The notes under the pieces were generated by a model. The model ran no database searches, was not told where the DNA came from, and was given only the letters and a program-made list of their open reading frames with translations. From Alicyclobacillus sp. (GTDB lineage Bacteria; Bacillota; Bacilli; Alicyclobacillales; Alicyclobacillaceae), in the NCBI GenBank assembly GCA_023511725.1, contig JAIMAY010000001.1, forward strand, positions 112,574-176,573: a stretch of 64,000 nt of DNA. Reading direction: 5' to 3'. Positions 7,742 through 15,707 of the stretch are shown here, piece by piece (positions within the stretch are counted from its first letter, which is position 1; every line of letters begins with the position of its first letter). The position numbers and the translations under genes are program-made.

Positions 7742-8956
7742 GTGGCGTACGCAGATCATCTGCGGCGGAATTTCCACGCTCTGCGCAACGGCACCTATCT
7801 GAACACGGCAAGCTACGGCCTGCTGCCGGAAGCGGCCACCGTGGCCATGCAGCGTCAACTGACGCGGGAATTCGAAGAAGGCCGTCGCCGCGAGGATTAT
7901 GACGCTGCCCTCGCGTCCATCCACGCGCAGGTGCGTTCACTCCTCGGACCTTTGCTTGGCGTGAACCCGGACACCGTGACGTTGACACACAGCGCCACGC
8001 ACGGTTTGAACATTGCCCTCTGGGGATGGCCGCTCAGGGCGGGGGACGAGGTCCTGGTGACGGATGCTGAGCATCCTGCCGTCTATGCTGTGCTCAGCCA
8101 ACTGCGCCGCCAGAAAGGCGTGACAGTGCGGGTATTGCAGGTGGAAGGACCGGATGATGTGCTGCTGGAACGGGCGAATGCGCTGATGCGGGATCGAACA
8201 AAACTGGTCGTGGCATCGCATGTCACGTGGCGGACGGGCAGGCGTTTACCCGTGGAGCGCCTGACGGTACTCGCGCATCAGCGAGATGCGGTGATTTTGG
8301 TGGACGGCGCACAGGGCGCCGGTGTGGACCCGTTGGACCTCACCGCATCCGGCGTGGACATGTATACCTTTTCCGGGCACAAGTGGCTGTGCGGCCCTGA
8401 CGGCACAGGCGCGCTGTATGTGCGTCCAGAGCTGTGGACGGTGCTCGATCCCGTCTTCGTCGGGACGGCGGGCCTACGCAGCGGCGGTGACTGGACAGTG
8501 GACGGTTATGTACTCCCGGCCGCAGACGGCCGGCGCTACGAAATGGATAGGACACAGCTATGCGCCTGGGCGGGCCTTGCCGCCAGCCTTCAATTCCTGC
8601 GTGGCCAGGCCGGCTGGGAGTACATCTTCACCCGATCCCGCACCCTTTCCGGCATGTTGATGGACGCACTGTTGGACCGGGATGTCGTTGAGCTGGTCAC
8701 TCCGCGCGATGCGCGAGCAGGCATGGTGAGTTTCCGGCTTCCGGCGCCGCTGCTTCGTGCGGTTGCGGAGATGACTCAGGCCCGCTCGGTGGATGTGCGG
8801 GTGTTTACTGAGCAGCGGATCGTACGTGTGTCCACGGCCTTTTACAACTCCGAGGACGAGATTCAGCGCCTCGTGGAGATTGTCGATCGCGTTACAGGTC
8901 GCTCTCATCCATCCGTGGTCTCCATCGACGGCCCCGCTCAGGAAGCGTCATCGTGA
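7742..8956 (+). CDS. Class V aminotransferase (cysteine desulfurase / isopenicillin N epimerase-like)
   Basis: PLP-dependent fold-type I enzyme of 404 residues. It opens with TYLNTASYGLLP, has the internal THSATHGLNIAL phosphate-binding stretch, the strand VILVDGAQGAG that contacts the PLP ring, and the Schiff-base lysine in SGHKWLCGPDG (Lys214). The conserved active-site Cys loop of true cysteine desulfurases is not evident near the C-terminus, so a sulfur-transfer role is less likely; an epimerase, aminotransferase or lyase is possible. GTG 7742 is supported by GGGGG 7 bases upstream. It follows the SDR gene closely, suggesting a two-enzyme conversion of an unknown amino compound. Its last codons overlap a convergent small ORF. 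Confidence 0.85.
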   Translation: MAYADHLRRNFHALRNGTYLNTASYGLLPEAATVAMQRQLTREFEEGRRREDYDAALASIHAQVRSLLGPLLGVNPDTVTLTHSATHGLNIALWGWPLRAGDEVLVTDAEHPAVYAVLSQLRRQKGVTVRVLQVEGPDDVLLERANALMRDRTKLVVASHVTWRTGRRLPVERLTVLAHQRDAVILVDGAQGAGVDPLDLTASGVDMYTFSGHKWLCGPDGTGALYVRPELWTVLDPVFVGTAGLRSGGDWTVDGYVLPAADGRRYEMDRTQLCAWAGLAASLQFLRGQAGWEYIFTRSRTLSGMLMDALLDRDVVELVTPRDARAGMVSFRLPAPLLRAVAEMTQARSVDVRVFTEQRIVRVSTAFYNSEDEIQRLVEIVDRVTGRSHPSVVSIDGPAQEASS

Positions 8957-9075
8957 GAGGACTGACCTCGTGCGGCGCTCCTACGCGCCGCACGACGCCA
9001 ATGCCGAAGCAGCCACCATTCCATAGCGAGGGCCACGGCGATGGCCACCGCGGCATAAAGAGGGTGTTCCCTCAC
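8938..9075 (-). CDS. Putative small single-pass membrane protein, 45 aa
   Basis: A 45-codon frame starts at GTG 9075, with AGAGGTG about 8 bases upstream. Residues about 6-22 (LYAAVAIAVALAMEWWLL) form one hydrophobic helix, followed by the strongly basic HWRRAARRSAARG and a short polar tail: a typical small membrane protein with a cytoplasmic basic side. It lies 44 bases after the DUF4097 gene on the same strand and would be the third gene of that operon. Its end overlaps the convergent aminotransferase gene by 19 bases. No homologue is recognised; expression is inferred from ribosome site and operon position. Confidence 0.45.
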   Translation of the reverse strand: MREHPLYAAVAIAVALAMEWWLLRHWRRAARRSAARGQSSHDDAS

Positions 9076-9119
9076 CCTGCTGCACCTCTTTTCCGCGTCG
9101 CTGCTCTGTACGGATGGGA

Positions 9120-10124
9120 TCAGTCTGCGCTGATCTGGATGGAACCCGCGCGCGTCTCGCAGTGCAAGCGAAGTGCCGCTTGACCATCGCCCACCTCGCC
9201 CCGCGTGAAATGCACGCCTCCAGCGCGGGTCGCATCTCCATCCGATTGCCATCCGGAGCCTTCCAATTGCAGCTTGCCCAGCACGGTTCGAGCGCTTCCC
9301 ACAACGGGCAGACCCTCGGGCAAGCCCTTCACCACAATTTTCCCGTTTTGAGTCTGCAGGTATGCATCCCGGCTGCGCTCACTCAGGCTGTCGTGCAGCG
9401 CCAGTTGCCCCGTTTCGGCGACCATCCTGAGGCGAACAGCATCGACTCGGGTGAGCCAAATGCCGCCCTGGTCCGTTTCGAGGCGGAGTTCATCGCTCAC
9501 ACGGAGCCGGTCTCCGAGGATGCTGCCGTTATTCGTTTTCGCCAACAGGCGAACTAAGCCAAGCGGGACATACATGTCGATGCTGGCTGCGCTCACGCCT
9601 GCGTCCGGATCGTGATCCACCCAGATGCTGCGCGCACTCCCGTCTTCGCGGACATGAATGGCACGCTCTAGCGTCTGGCGAGCCTCGGCGAGGCGCGGAT
9701 GCTTGACGCGTCCACGGATATGGATGCGTGCGAACCGCTCGTCCCACCCCACCATCTGGATGCGGCCGCGGACGGTGTGGATCTCGATGGTCGTCACGCC
9801 TTCGGGAAGATTCACCTCATGCGTGACACTCACGGTGTGACCCAGGCCCATCGGCAACGGCAGTGCGTCCAGACCCGGCCAGCCGGAGGGATCAAGGTTG
9901 CGACGCAATTCATCCAGGGTTTGATTGACCGTCTGGGTGACCTGGTTTCCCCATCTGCGAAATTCCTCCACAGGTATCCTATCCGCCCACCGCTCGACCA
10001 CCGTTCGGATGGACGAACGCTGTTCGAGCGCGTCCAGAAGCAACTCGGCCTGCTCGGGGGTGAGTCGCCCCTCCGACAGGAGTTGCAGCACTTTGCGGCG
10101 CTCCTGCGCACGTTCCTCACTCAT
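9120..10124 (-). CDS. DUF4097-family protein with N-terminal SHOCT-like helical hairpin
   Basis: A 334-residue protein. Residues about 8-33 (from RRKVLQLLSEGRLTPEQA to ALEQ) form the short helical hairpin common at the start of YvlB/LiaX-like proteins. From about residue 105 the chain becomes a repetitive beta structure (EIHTVRGRIQMVGW, LLAKTNNGSILGD, LRLETDQGGIWLT, VAETGQLAL, LQTQNGKIVVKG), the pattern of the DUF4097 right-handed beta-helix/adhesin-like fold. There is no signal peptide or membrane segment, so it is probably cytoplasmic or membrane-peripheral. Its ATG overlaps the stop of the upstream DUF2089 gene by 4 bases (ATGA), showing translational coupling. Related proteins act in envelope-stress signalling in other Firmicutes; that role here is inference. 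Confidence 0.8.
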   Translation of the reverse strand: MSEERAQERRKVLQLLSEGRLTPEQAELLLDALEQRSSIRTVVERWADRIPVEEFRRWGNQVTQTVNQTLDELRRNLDPSGWPGLDALPLPMGLGHTVSVTHEVNLPEGVTTIEIHTVRGRIQMVGWDERFARIHIRGRVKHPRLAEARQTLERAIHVREDGSARSIWVDHDPDAGVSAASIDMYVPLGLVRLLAKTNNGSILGDRLRVSDELRLETDQGGIWLTRVDAVRLRMVAETGQLALHDSLSERSRDAYLQTQNGKIVVKGLPEGLPVVGSARTVLGKLQLEGSGWQSDGDATRAGGVHFTRGEVGDGQAALRLHCETRAGSIQISAD

Positions 10125-10483
10125 GATTCACGCCTCCTTAACAGTTGAAGTGCTTCATCAAAACTCAGGTGTCCGGCTTCGAACTCCTGCAATACATCGC
10201 GCGCCGTCGGTGCAGCGGTGCGCGTGGGTTCCCCCAGTGCGCTGATCACCTGGTCGAGGCGCGCCCGGACCGTGGGGTACGAGATGCCCAGTTCGCGTTC
10301 GACTTCCCGAATGTTCCCACGGCAGCGCAGGAATGTCACCACAAACTCCTGCTGTTCTGAAGACAGCCGCCACAGCGCCGGCGGCTGGAACGCCCCCTGC
10401 ACGCGTGTATGGCAGTGCGGGCAGGTCAATTCCGTCACCGTCATGTTCTGCCGGCACGCTGGGCATTCAGCAGGGAACTCCAA
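10121..10483 (-). CDS. DUF2089-family zinc-ribbon / HTH protein
   Basis: About 120 residues. A four-Cys zinc ribbon (CPACRQ...CPHCHT) is followed by a helix-turn-helix region (RLSSEQQEFVVTFLRCRGN, then REVERELGISYPTVRARLD) and a C-terminal helical hairpin (DVLQEFEAGHLSFDEALQLL). This matches DUF2089 proteins, thought to be transcription regulators. TTG 10483 is the likely start because TGGAGG precedes it by 7 bases; an in-frame ATG at 10498 and TTG at 10504 lack a ribosome site. It is coupled to the DUF4097 gene by an ATGA overlap, and the promoter TTGACG-N17-AATAAT lies just upstream. It probably regulates its own operon. Confidence 0.82.
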   Translation of the reverse strand: MEFPAECPACRQNMTVTELTCPHCHTRVQGAFQPPALWRLSSEQQEFVVTFLRCRGNIREVERELGISYPTVRARLDQVISALGEPTRTAAPTARDVLQEFEAGHLSFDEALQLLRRRES

Positions 10484-10527
10484 GATCTCAACCTCCATTA
10501 TCAACGGTGTAAAAGGTCTATATCGTG

Positions 10528-10556
10528 ATTATTCAACAACATATTAACATCGTCAA
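10528..10556 (-). promoter_or_regulatory. Sigma-A promoter of the DUF2089-DUF4097 operon
   Basis: On the minus strand TTGACG (10551-10556) and AATAAT (10528-10533) are 17 bp apart. The predicted start, near 10521, lies about 40 bases before the DUF2089 start codon, in an AT-rich gap. Confidence 0.65.
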
Positions 10557-10587
10557 GATCCGGCGCAGATATGCGCCCCTCTCGGGG

Positions 10588-10622
10588 ATAAAAAATGCGC
10601 TCCGGTACACTCCGGAGCGCAT
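10588..10622 (-). terminator. Rho-independent terminator after the chemoreceptor-like gene
   Basis: Arms of 11 bp (ATGCGCTCCGG and CCGGAGCGCAT, 10595-10605 with 10612-10622) with a 6-base loop are followed, on the minus strand, by six T. It lies 30 bases after the stop codon of the methyl-accepting protein and separates it from the DUF2089 promoter. Confidence 0.88.
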
Positions 10623-10652
10623 GGGAATGGATCACGCTGTAGCGAGGGCGGT

Positions 10653-11936
10653 TTACCCGTTCGTCCGCATCTCGATGGACAGCGCAGCTTCGAAGGCCGC
10701 TGCATGCAGTCGCATATCGTCCGCACAACGGGCCACCAAGCGAGCCTGCTCGACCTGCTGGCTGCACCCGGCACGCAGCTGTGACATACGCTGATCAATA
10801 TCCTCGAAGCTCTTCAGCAAATCATGCATCCATGCATCCAGGTCCGCCATCGCCCGTTGCGTGGCATTCAAAACGGAAGTGATGTGCACGCGATTCTGTT
10901 CAGCCCTGCCAAGGGGAGCCGCCGCGCTCTCCAGGGCTCGTCTGGCATTCTCCATCTGTACATCGCTCGTTGCCGCCTGTTCCACGGCATGTTGCAGAGA
11001 CGAATTGACCTGTTTCAGCGCATCCGCCAACCGATTCGCCGCGTCTCCAATGTTCACCGAACTCTCCTGGGACCTGTCCGCCAACCTTCGGATCTCCTCC
11101 GCAATCACGATGAATCCGCGCCCTGCTTCACCGGCGCGGGCCGCCTCGATGGCGGCGTTGAGGGCGAGGAGGTTGGTCTGCTCCGCAAAGTGTGAGATAA
11201 GTGCGCTGGCTTCTCGAATGACCGCCGAAGCGTCGATGAGTTCCCGTAGGTCTGTGGCCGCTGCATGCATCCGATCCCGTGTGTCGCGCGCCACGGCAGT
11301 CGCGGCGTTCATCTCTTGAACCGCACCATGGAGTCGGTCCAGGGTGGCGGACAGCCACGAACCCTCATCGCCAACCTGGGTGAGTGCCTGTTCCAACTGC
11401 TGCCCCAAGGACTCGACCCGTTGCATGAACTGCCGCGCGACGTCTACCGTCCGCCGTTCCCACGCCGCGACCGTCTCTGCATCCTGCGCCGTGCTGTTGG
11501 CGCCTGTCTCCAATTTGCTCGAAACGTCCGCAAGCAACTGATTCTCCGAAGTCAGCGCGGCCGCGGCGTGTTCCGCTTCTGTGAGCAGCGCCTGCCATTG
11601 CTGGGCAAGTTTCAGCAAGCTGTCCGCAATCTCGCGAAGGTGCCCTGTCTGCGTCACATCGAGCGGAACCGGCCTACCTTCACGCACCGATTCGATGTAG
11701 CGCAGGATGGGTCGTATGGGCCGCACAAACCGCACGTAGTTCAAGCCGCCGGTGATGATGCCCACCAGTGCGCCGCCGACGCTGCCGATCACGCAGTCGC
11801 GGATCACCCATGCCACCGACACGTGATCTAGTGAGGCGTTGAGCAGGGAGATGAGGAGTGCACCAGGTGTGGCAAAGCGTACCGTTCGCCAGATGTAAAC
11901 CCAAAAATTCACGCGATCCGCCTGCGTGTCCGGCAT
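10653..11936 (-). CDS. Methyl-accepting chemotaxis-type transducer without an extracellular sensor
   Basis: A 427-residue membrane protein. Two hydrophobic segments near residues 22-37 and 45-63 are joined by only a few residues, so there is no periplasmic ligand domain. A HAMP-like linker ([20 protein letters not shown]) follows, then a long coiled coil with the conserved signalling tip ([20 protein letters not shown], then [20 protein letters not shown], about 255-290). The cytoplasmic region is shorter than in classical receptors. ATG 11936 has GGAGGG 7 bases upstream. It lies 58 bases downstream of the rRNA methyltransferase gene on the same strand. It may sense membrane state or cytoplasmic signals, or regulate a non-flagellar process; no che genes are near. 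Confidence 0.88.
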   Translation of the reverse strand: MPDTQADRVNFWVYIWRTVRFATPGALLISLLNASLDHVSVAWVIRDCVIGSVGGALVGIITGGLNYVRFVRPIRPILRYIESVREGRPVPLDVTQTGHLREIADSLLKLAQQWQALLTEAEHAAAALTSENQLLADVSSKLETGANSTAQDAETVAAWERRTVDVARQFMQRVESLGQQLEQALTQVGDEGSWLSATLDRLHGAVQEMNAATAVARDTRDRMHAAATDLRELIDASAVIREASALISHFAEQTNLLALNAAIEAARAGEAGRGFIVIAEEIRRLADRSQESSVNIGDAANRLADALKQVNSSLQHAVEQAATSDVQMENARRALESAAAPLGRAEQNRVHITSVLNATQRAMADLDAWMHDLLKSFEDIDQRMSQLRAGCSQQVEQARLVARCADDMRLHAAAFEAALSIEMRTNG

Positions 11937-11994
11937 TCGTGTTCCCTCCGTCCGTTCTCCTCTTGGACGAATTCGACACGATGGACAGAATCTC

Positions 11995-13470
11995 CTACGT
12001 ATCCAGCGGCTTTAGATCATGCCGCCGCAGACCTTTCGGGTACATGTTGTTGATCCTATCACCCACTGCATGACCGAACCCGAGCGGTAATCCCGCTAGA
12101 TGCAGCCACAGGCCCCCCTTCGGAACGCCCACCGGATGGAGCGGCTCGCCCGCGAACCACGCTAGCGCCTCTGCCTCGCTGATCTCCAAGGGGCGTGCAG
12201 CAGCCCGGCAGGATACGGCCATCGCCAGGCCGTGAGCGGGAAGCCACCGTTTTCCGCGGCGCTCCGCCAACGGAAAACCGGCGCGCAGCGCCCGCAGCCC
12301 ATGCGGGTGCAGGGCATCGGCCGGGATCCACGAGAGGTGATCTGGTCCTGTTTGGACAACCCGTCCATCCTCTATCCAACCGCTCAGGGTATCTCCGCGT
12401 ATCCATTCGTCGGCCAGTGCTGCACGAACCTCGTTCGCCGTGCGGGATGCTATCGCAAGTGCCATTCGCGGCGGTCGGGGCCGTTCACCGTTCAGCACAC
12501 GAAATCGGGCGATGAAGTGTCCTTCGCCGCGTCCACGATGTGGCCACAGTCGCCGTGTGCACACGAGCTCAGTACGCCCGCCAGCCCACTCTGGTCTGCC
12601 CGGTTCCCATCCCGGCCAGGCAGGCAGGGGCTCCAATTCCACCGGCAGCGTCGCCAACGCCCATGCCACCACCTGTTCATTTTCCACAGGGTTGAAGGTG
12701 CAGGTCGAGTAGACCAGGCGGCCACCGTGGCGGACCATGCGAATGGCTGTTTCCAGAAGCTTGCGCTGCCGTTCCGCGCAACCTTCCACATGGCGTTCCG
12801 ACCACCGCAACCGTGTGGCGGGGTCTTTGCGGAACATGCCTTCACCCGAGCAGGGCGCATCGACCAACACCGCATCGAAGACACCGGGGAATAAGCTGGC
12901 AAGGCGTTCCGGATGTTCGCTCACCACCGTGGCTGGGACGCCAAGTCGCTCCATGTTCTGGGCCAAAATCCGTGCTCTGTCGTGCTGAATATCGTTTGCG
13001 AGCAGCCATCCTCGGGTCCCAAGGCGCCGACCCAAGGCGCCCGACTTGCCGCCGGGCGCGGCACAAAGGTCGAGAATCTGCTCGCCGGGCCTCGCATCCA
13101 CCGCCGTGGCCACCGCCATCGCGGAAGGTTCCTGGATGTAGTACGTTCCGGCTTCATGCCAAACCGTGCCACCCAGGCGCGCGTCCTTGTCCGTGTAGTA
13201 GGCACCTTCCATCCATGGCACAGGATCCGTCAGATGAGGGCGCAGCGCGTGAGGCAACGGCAGCGGTTCGTTATCCGCCGCCCACCCTGATCCTTCCGGT
13301 GTGGGTGCATGGGGCACATGTCGGCTGTCAGCGTCGGTTCCCTCCGCACGCACGCGATGAAGGCGAACCCCTCGTGTGGGCGCGGCGTCGAGTGCGTCGC
13401 GCAGCAGCGGCCACTCGCTTCCGAGCCATTGCTGCATCAGTTCCTTAAACTTCGCTGGCAGCGGTATCAC
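11995..13470 (-). CDS. rsmF: RsmF/NOP2-family rRNA (cytosine-C5) methyltransferase
   Basis: SAM-dependent m5C methyltransferase acting on ribosomal RNA, 491 residues. The catalytic core shows the SAM loop DLCAAPGGK (134-142), motif [14 protein letters not shown] (204-215) and motif [13 protein letters not shown] (255-265), which supply the two Cys of the Nol1/Nop2/Sun mechanism. The C-terminal third resembles the RNA-binding PUA-like extension of Firmicute RsmF/YebU proteins. GTG 13470 has GAAGGAGG about 7 bases upstream. The gene is followed by the chemoreceptor-like gene on the same strand. Whether the target is 16S C1407 or another position cannot be read from sequence. Confidence 0.88.
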   Translation of the reverse strand: MIPLPAKFKELMQQWLGSEWPLLRDALDAAPTRGVRLHRVRAEGTDADSRHVPHAPTPEGSGWAADNEPLPLPHALRPHLTDPVPWMEGAYYTDKDARLGGTVWHEAGTYYIQEPSAMAVATAVDARPGEQILDLCAAPGGKSGALGRRLGTRGWLLANDIQHDRARILAQNMERLGVPATVVSEHPERLASLFPGVFDAVLVDAPCSGEGMFRKDPATRLRWSERHVEGCAERQRKLLETAIRMVRHGGRLVYSTCTFNPVENEQVVAWALATLPVELEPLPAWPGWEPGRPEWAGGRTELVCTRRLWPHRGRGEGHFIARFRVLNGERPRPPRMALAIASRTANEVRAALADEWIRGDTLSGWIEDGRVVQTGPDHLSWIPADALHPHGLRALRAGFPLAERRGKRWLPAHGLAMAVSCRAAARPLEISEAEALAWFAGEPLHPVGVPKGGLWLHLAGLPLGFGHAVGDRINNMYPKGLRRHDLKPLDT

Positions 13471-13553
13471 CGTGCACCCTCCTTCGCCGCCTCATCTTAG
13501 CACACGCGCCATCCATGCCCAAGTGAAACGCGGCCGCGTGTAAAGGCCGAGTA

Positions 13554-13562
13554 TGGTATAGT
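13554..13562 (+). promoter_or_regulatory. Extended -10 promoter of queF
   Basis: TGgTATAGT forms a complete extended -10 element 38 bases before the queF start codon. The in-frame GTG at 13561 lies inside it, which argues against the longer open frame. Confidence 0.5.
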
Positions 13563-13599
13563 GGAGGGCGCAGCGATTGCGCGAAGGGAGGCGTTTGAG

Positions 13600-13974
13600 A
13601 TGGCGACGACCCCATCCCGGGAGTTGGTGGCGGTACCCAACCCGCATCCGGACCGGGTGTATCAGGTGGAGATGGTGTGCCCGGAATTTACGACGCTCTG
13701 CCCGATGACCGGTCAACCGGACTTTGCGACCATCACCATCACGTATGAACCGGGCCCATCCATCGTGGAGCTGAAGTCGTTGAAACTCTACCTGTGGAGT
13801 TTTCGCAACGAGGGGCATTTTCACGAGGACGTGACCAATCTGATCCTCAATGATTTCGTCGCGGCGGCCCAGCCGCGCTTCGCGCGGATTGTGGCGCGCT
13901 TCAACGTGCGCGGTGGCATCACCACGACCGTCACGGCAGAGTACCGCAGCGACAACTACCCCGCATGGGCGTGA
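13600..13974 (+). CDS. queF: NADPH-dependent 7-cyano-7-deazaguanine reductase (preQ1 synthase)
   Basis: Reduces preQ0 to preQ1 in queuosine biosynthesis, in the cytosol. The 124-residue product is the short unimodular type found in Bacillus. The nucleophile Cys34 and acid Asp41 lie in TTLCPMTGQPDF, and the family signature appears as LKSLKLYLWSFRNEGHFHED (usual E-S-K-S-x-K-L-Y changed to E-L-K-S-L-K-L-Y). ATG 13600 has GGGAGG 7-8 bases upstream. It stands alone: queC, queD and queE are not in the window, and no preQ1 riboswitch is visible in its short leader. It converges with panD. Confidence 0.95.
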   Translation: MATTPSRELVAVPNPHPDRVYQVEMVCPEFTTLCPMTGQPDFATITITYEPGPSIVELKSLKLYLWSFRNEGHFHEDVTNLILNDFVAAAQPRFARIVARFNVRGGITTTVTAEYRSDNYPAWA

Positions 13975-13999
13975 CGGCGCGGCGCGGTCACGCGCCGTC
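13973..13999. terminator. Hairpin between convergent queF and panD
   Basis: GACGGCGCG and CGCGCCGTC form a 9-bp stem around a 9-base loop. It overlaps the queF stop and the last codons of panD. No T-run follows on either strand, so it is at best a weak bidirectional terminator or transcription barrier. Confidence 0.35.
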
Positions 14000-14416
14000 C
14001 ATGCCGGTGCGGCCCTCAGTCTCCTGGGGTTCCGCCGTCACGTCTCCCGGAAGGGACTGCTGGATCACGCGTTGCACACGATTCTTACCGTCCACCAATA
14101 ACACGGTGGGCTTCACCTGTTCATACTCTTCGTCACTGACCCACGCGAGCGACAGAATGATCACCAGATCTCCTGGCTGAAAGTGACGTGCCGGTGGACC
14201 GTTCAGACCCACGGTCCCGGAGCCCGCAGCGGCAGGAATGGCGTAGGTGTGCCAGATCACGCCGTTGGACAGGTTGGTGATCTGAACCATTTCATAAGGT
14301 CGAATATTGGCCGCCGCCATTAACGAGGCATCGAGCGAGATACTCCCCACATAATGGAGATCTGCCTCCGTCACCGTCGCACGGTGGATCTTGCCCTTGC
14401 AGACGAGCCGCTGCAT
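13988..14416 (-). CDS. panD: Aspartate 1-decarboxylase
   Basis: Pyruvoyl enzyme making beta-alanine from aspartate for pantothenate and CoA synthesis. Self-cleavage between Gly24 and Ser25 is expected in HYVGSISLDA; the N-terminal signature KGKIHRATVTEADL and the later GDLVIILSLAWVSDEE are canonical. The product is 142 residues, about 15 longer than the usual 127, through a polar C-terminal tail. ATG 14416 has GGGGAG 6 bases upstream, so the in-frame GTG/ATG starts further upstream are rejected. panB and panC are not adjacent, unlike the usual panBCD order. Confidence 0.95.
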   Translation of the reverse strand: MQRLVCKGKIHRATVTEADLHYVGSISLDASLMAAANIRPYEMVQITNLSNGVIWHTYAIPAAAGSGTVGLNGPPARHFQPGDLVIILSLAWVSDEEYEQVKPTVLLVDGKNRVQRVIQQSLPGDVTAEPQETEGRTGMDGA

Positions 14417-14510
14417 AGTCATCTCCCCTGGATTCGCTCGGGATACACGCACAGCCGCTTCCCGCGGTCTGCCATATCATGTGCTGTAACGGGAAATGAG
14501 GTGACGGTAC

Positions 14511-15611
14511 GTGGCCCCACAGGCCGATTGGTTGGGAGTCGCGTCCACCGTCCGACCGGCCCGCACGCCGGTGGGCGGGGGAGGGCGGCGAATGAGCGCC
14601 TTTTACTGTGAAATGGCGGATCGGGCGAATCAACAGGGATGGCGGCTGGTGGTCTTTGATCCCGGGCAGGACCTTCGGCACGCGCACGTCCGCGGATGGA
14701 CCCCCACTGATCCGGCCGCTCCGCGCGGTGCATGGCGCCAGATGGATGAGCCATGGCCCGCCGCCATCTACGACAACACCTTCGTACATCTTGCGGTGCA
14801 TGGATACACCCGGGCGCTGCGAGAACAGGCACAGGAACGAGGTGTACCCCTGTTCAATCCTCTCTTGCCTGGCAAGTGGGTAACGCACAGGTGGCTCACG
14901 GCGTCCACGGTTCGGGAATATCTACCGCCGACGGTACGCGTGACGAGTCAGCAGATCCTCCTCGATGCGCTCGATACGTGGTCCGACGTATACATCAAAC
15001 CCATCGGCGGCTACGGCGGGATGGGCGTCACGCGCGTCTCGCGTACGGGTGACCATTGCCGTGTCCGCGTGGATCGGACACGCCGCGGCGGCCGCAGGGA
15101 ATACGAACTCACGCCATCCGCCCTGTCGCGCTGGGCCCACAGGTATGCCCATGGCCGGCACATTGTGCAGCGCGCGCTGCCCTTGTGGCGTCTGGATGGG
15201 CGGACGGTGGATTTCCGCGTGGTGGTCATGCGCGGGTTGGCGGGGCGTTGGCGCGTGATCGGCGTGATTCCGAAGCGAGCCGCGACTGGGGGTGTTGTGA
15301 CCAATCTGGTCGCGGGCGGTGAGCGACTGAGCCTGGATTACGTCGTGCAGCGAGCGGAACGCGAGGGATTTCGCCTTCCTGTGGAAGAGTTGACCTCGGT
15401 GGCCCTGCGGGCCGCGGAGGCCGTGGCGCGTCACAGGCCGCGCACCGGGGTGTTGGGTATGGACATGGGCGTCACCGAGGATGGCGGCGTGTGGTTGATT
15501 GAAGTCAACCCTAAGCCCGCCCGCTCCCTGTTGACACCCTCCATGCGCCAACGCGCGGCGCAGTGTGCCACCGAGTGGCTTGTGGAACTCGCCTCTCGGC
15601 ACCGGCGGTAG
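14511..15611 (+). CDS. YheC/YheD-family ATP-grasp protein, spore-coat associated
   Basis: A 366-residue protein of the YheC/D family, whose Bacillus members affect spore coat assembly. The N-terminal third is family-specific (MADRANQQGWRLVVFDP). The ATP-grasp domain shows DVYIKPIGGYGGMGVTRV (lysine of the nucleotide site), then the central FRVVVMRG, and the metal-binding end GMDMGVTEDGGVWLIEVNPK. GTG 14511 has GAGGTG 7 bases upstream. It is divergent from panD and followed by a membrane-protein operon. Its ligase substrate is unknown in the family. Expression in the mother cell during sporulation is inference. Confidence 0.85.
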   Translation: MAPQADWLGVASTVRPARTPVGGGGRRMSAFYCEMADRANQQGWRLVVFDPGQDLRHAHVRGWTPTDPAAPRGAWRQMDEPWPAAIYDNTFVHLAVHGYTRALREQAQERGVPLFNPLLPGKWVTHRWLTASTVREYLPPTVRVTSQQILLDALDTWSDVYIKPIGGYGGMGVTRVSRTGDHCRVRVDRTRRGGRREYELTPSALSRWAHRYAHGRHIVQRALPLWRLDGRTVDFRVVVMRGLAGRWRVIGVIPKRAATGGVVTNLVAGGERLSLDYVVQRAEREGFRLPVEELTSVALRAAEAVARHRPRTGVLGMDMGVTEDGGVWLIEVNPKPARSLLTPSMRQRAAQCATEWLVELASRHRR

Positions 15612-15613
15612 GT

Positions 15614-15643
15614 TTGTGGGCCGACGGCAGGAAACGGTACAAT
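15614..15643 (+). promoter_or_regulatory. Promoter candidate before the large membrane-protein operon
   Basis: TTGTGG (15614-15619) and TACAAT (15638-15643) are 18 bp apart, 65 bases before the start codon at 15708. The -35 match is partial. Confidence 0.4.
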
Positions 15644-15707
15644 CAGTGAGGAATGCTATCAGCGGCGCATGGTGGCGGGTACGGTCGGCGGAAGGGGGGC
15701 CTCAAGG

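Noticed and set aside
5303..7924. An 873-codon open frame on the minus strand across the methyltransferase and SDR genes
   Set aside because: It is a shadow of high G+C codon use: its composition is rich in His, Arg, Pro and Gln, it has no motif, and the plus-strand genes under it are clearly real.
13561..13599. preQ1 riboswitch before queF
   Set aside because: The leader is about 30 bases and lacks the preQ1 aptamer A-rich tail; only a small GCGCA hairpin is seen.
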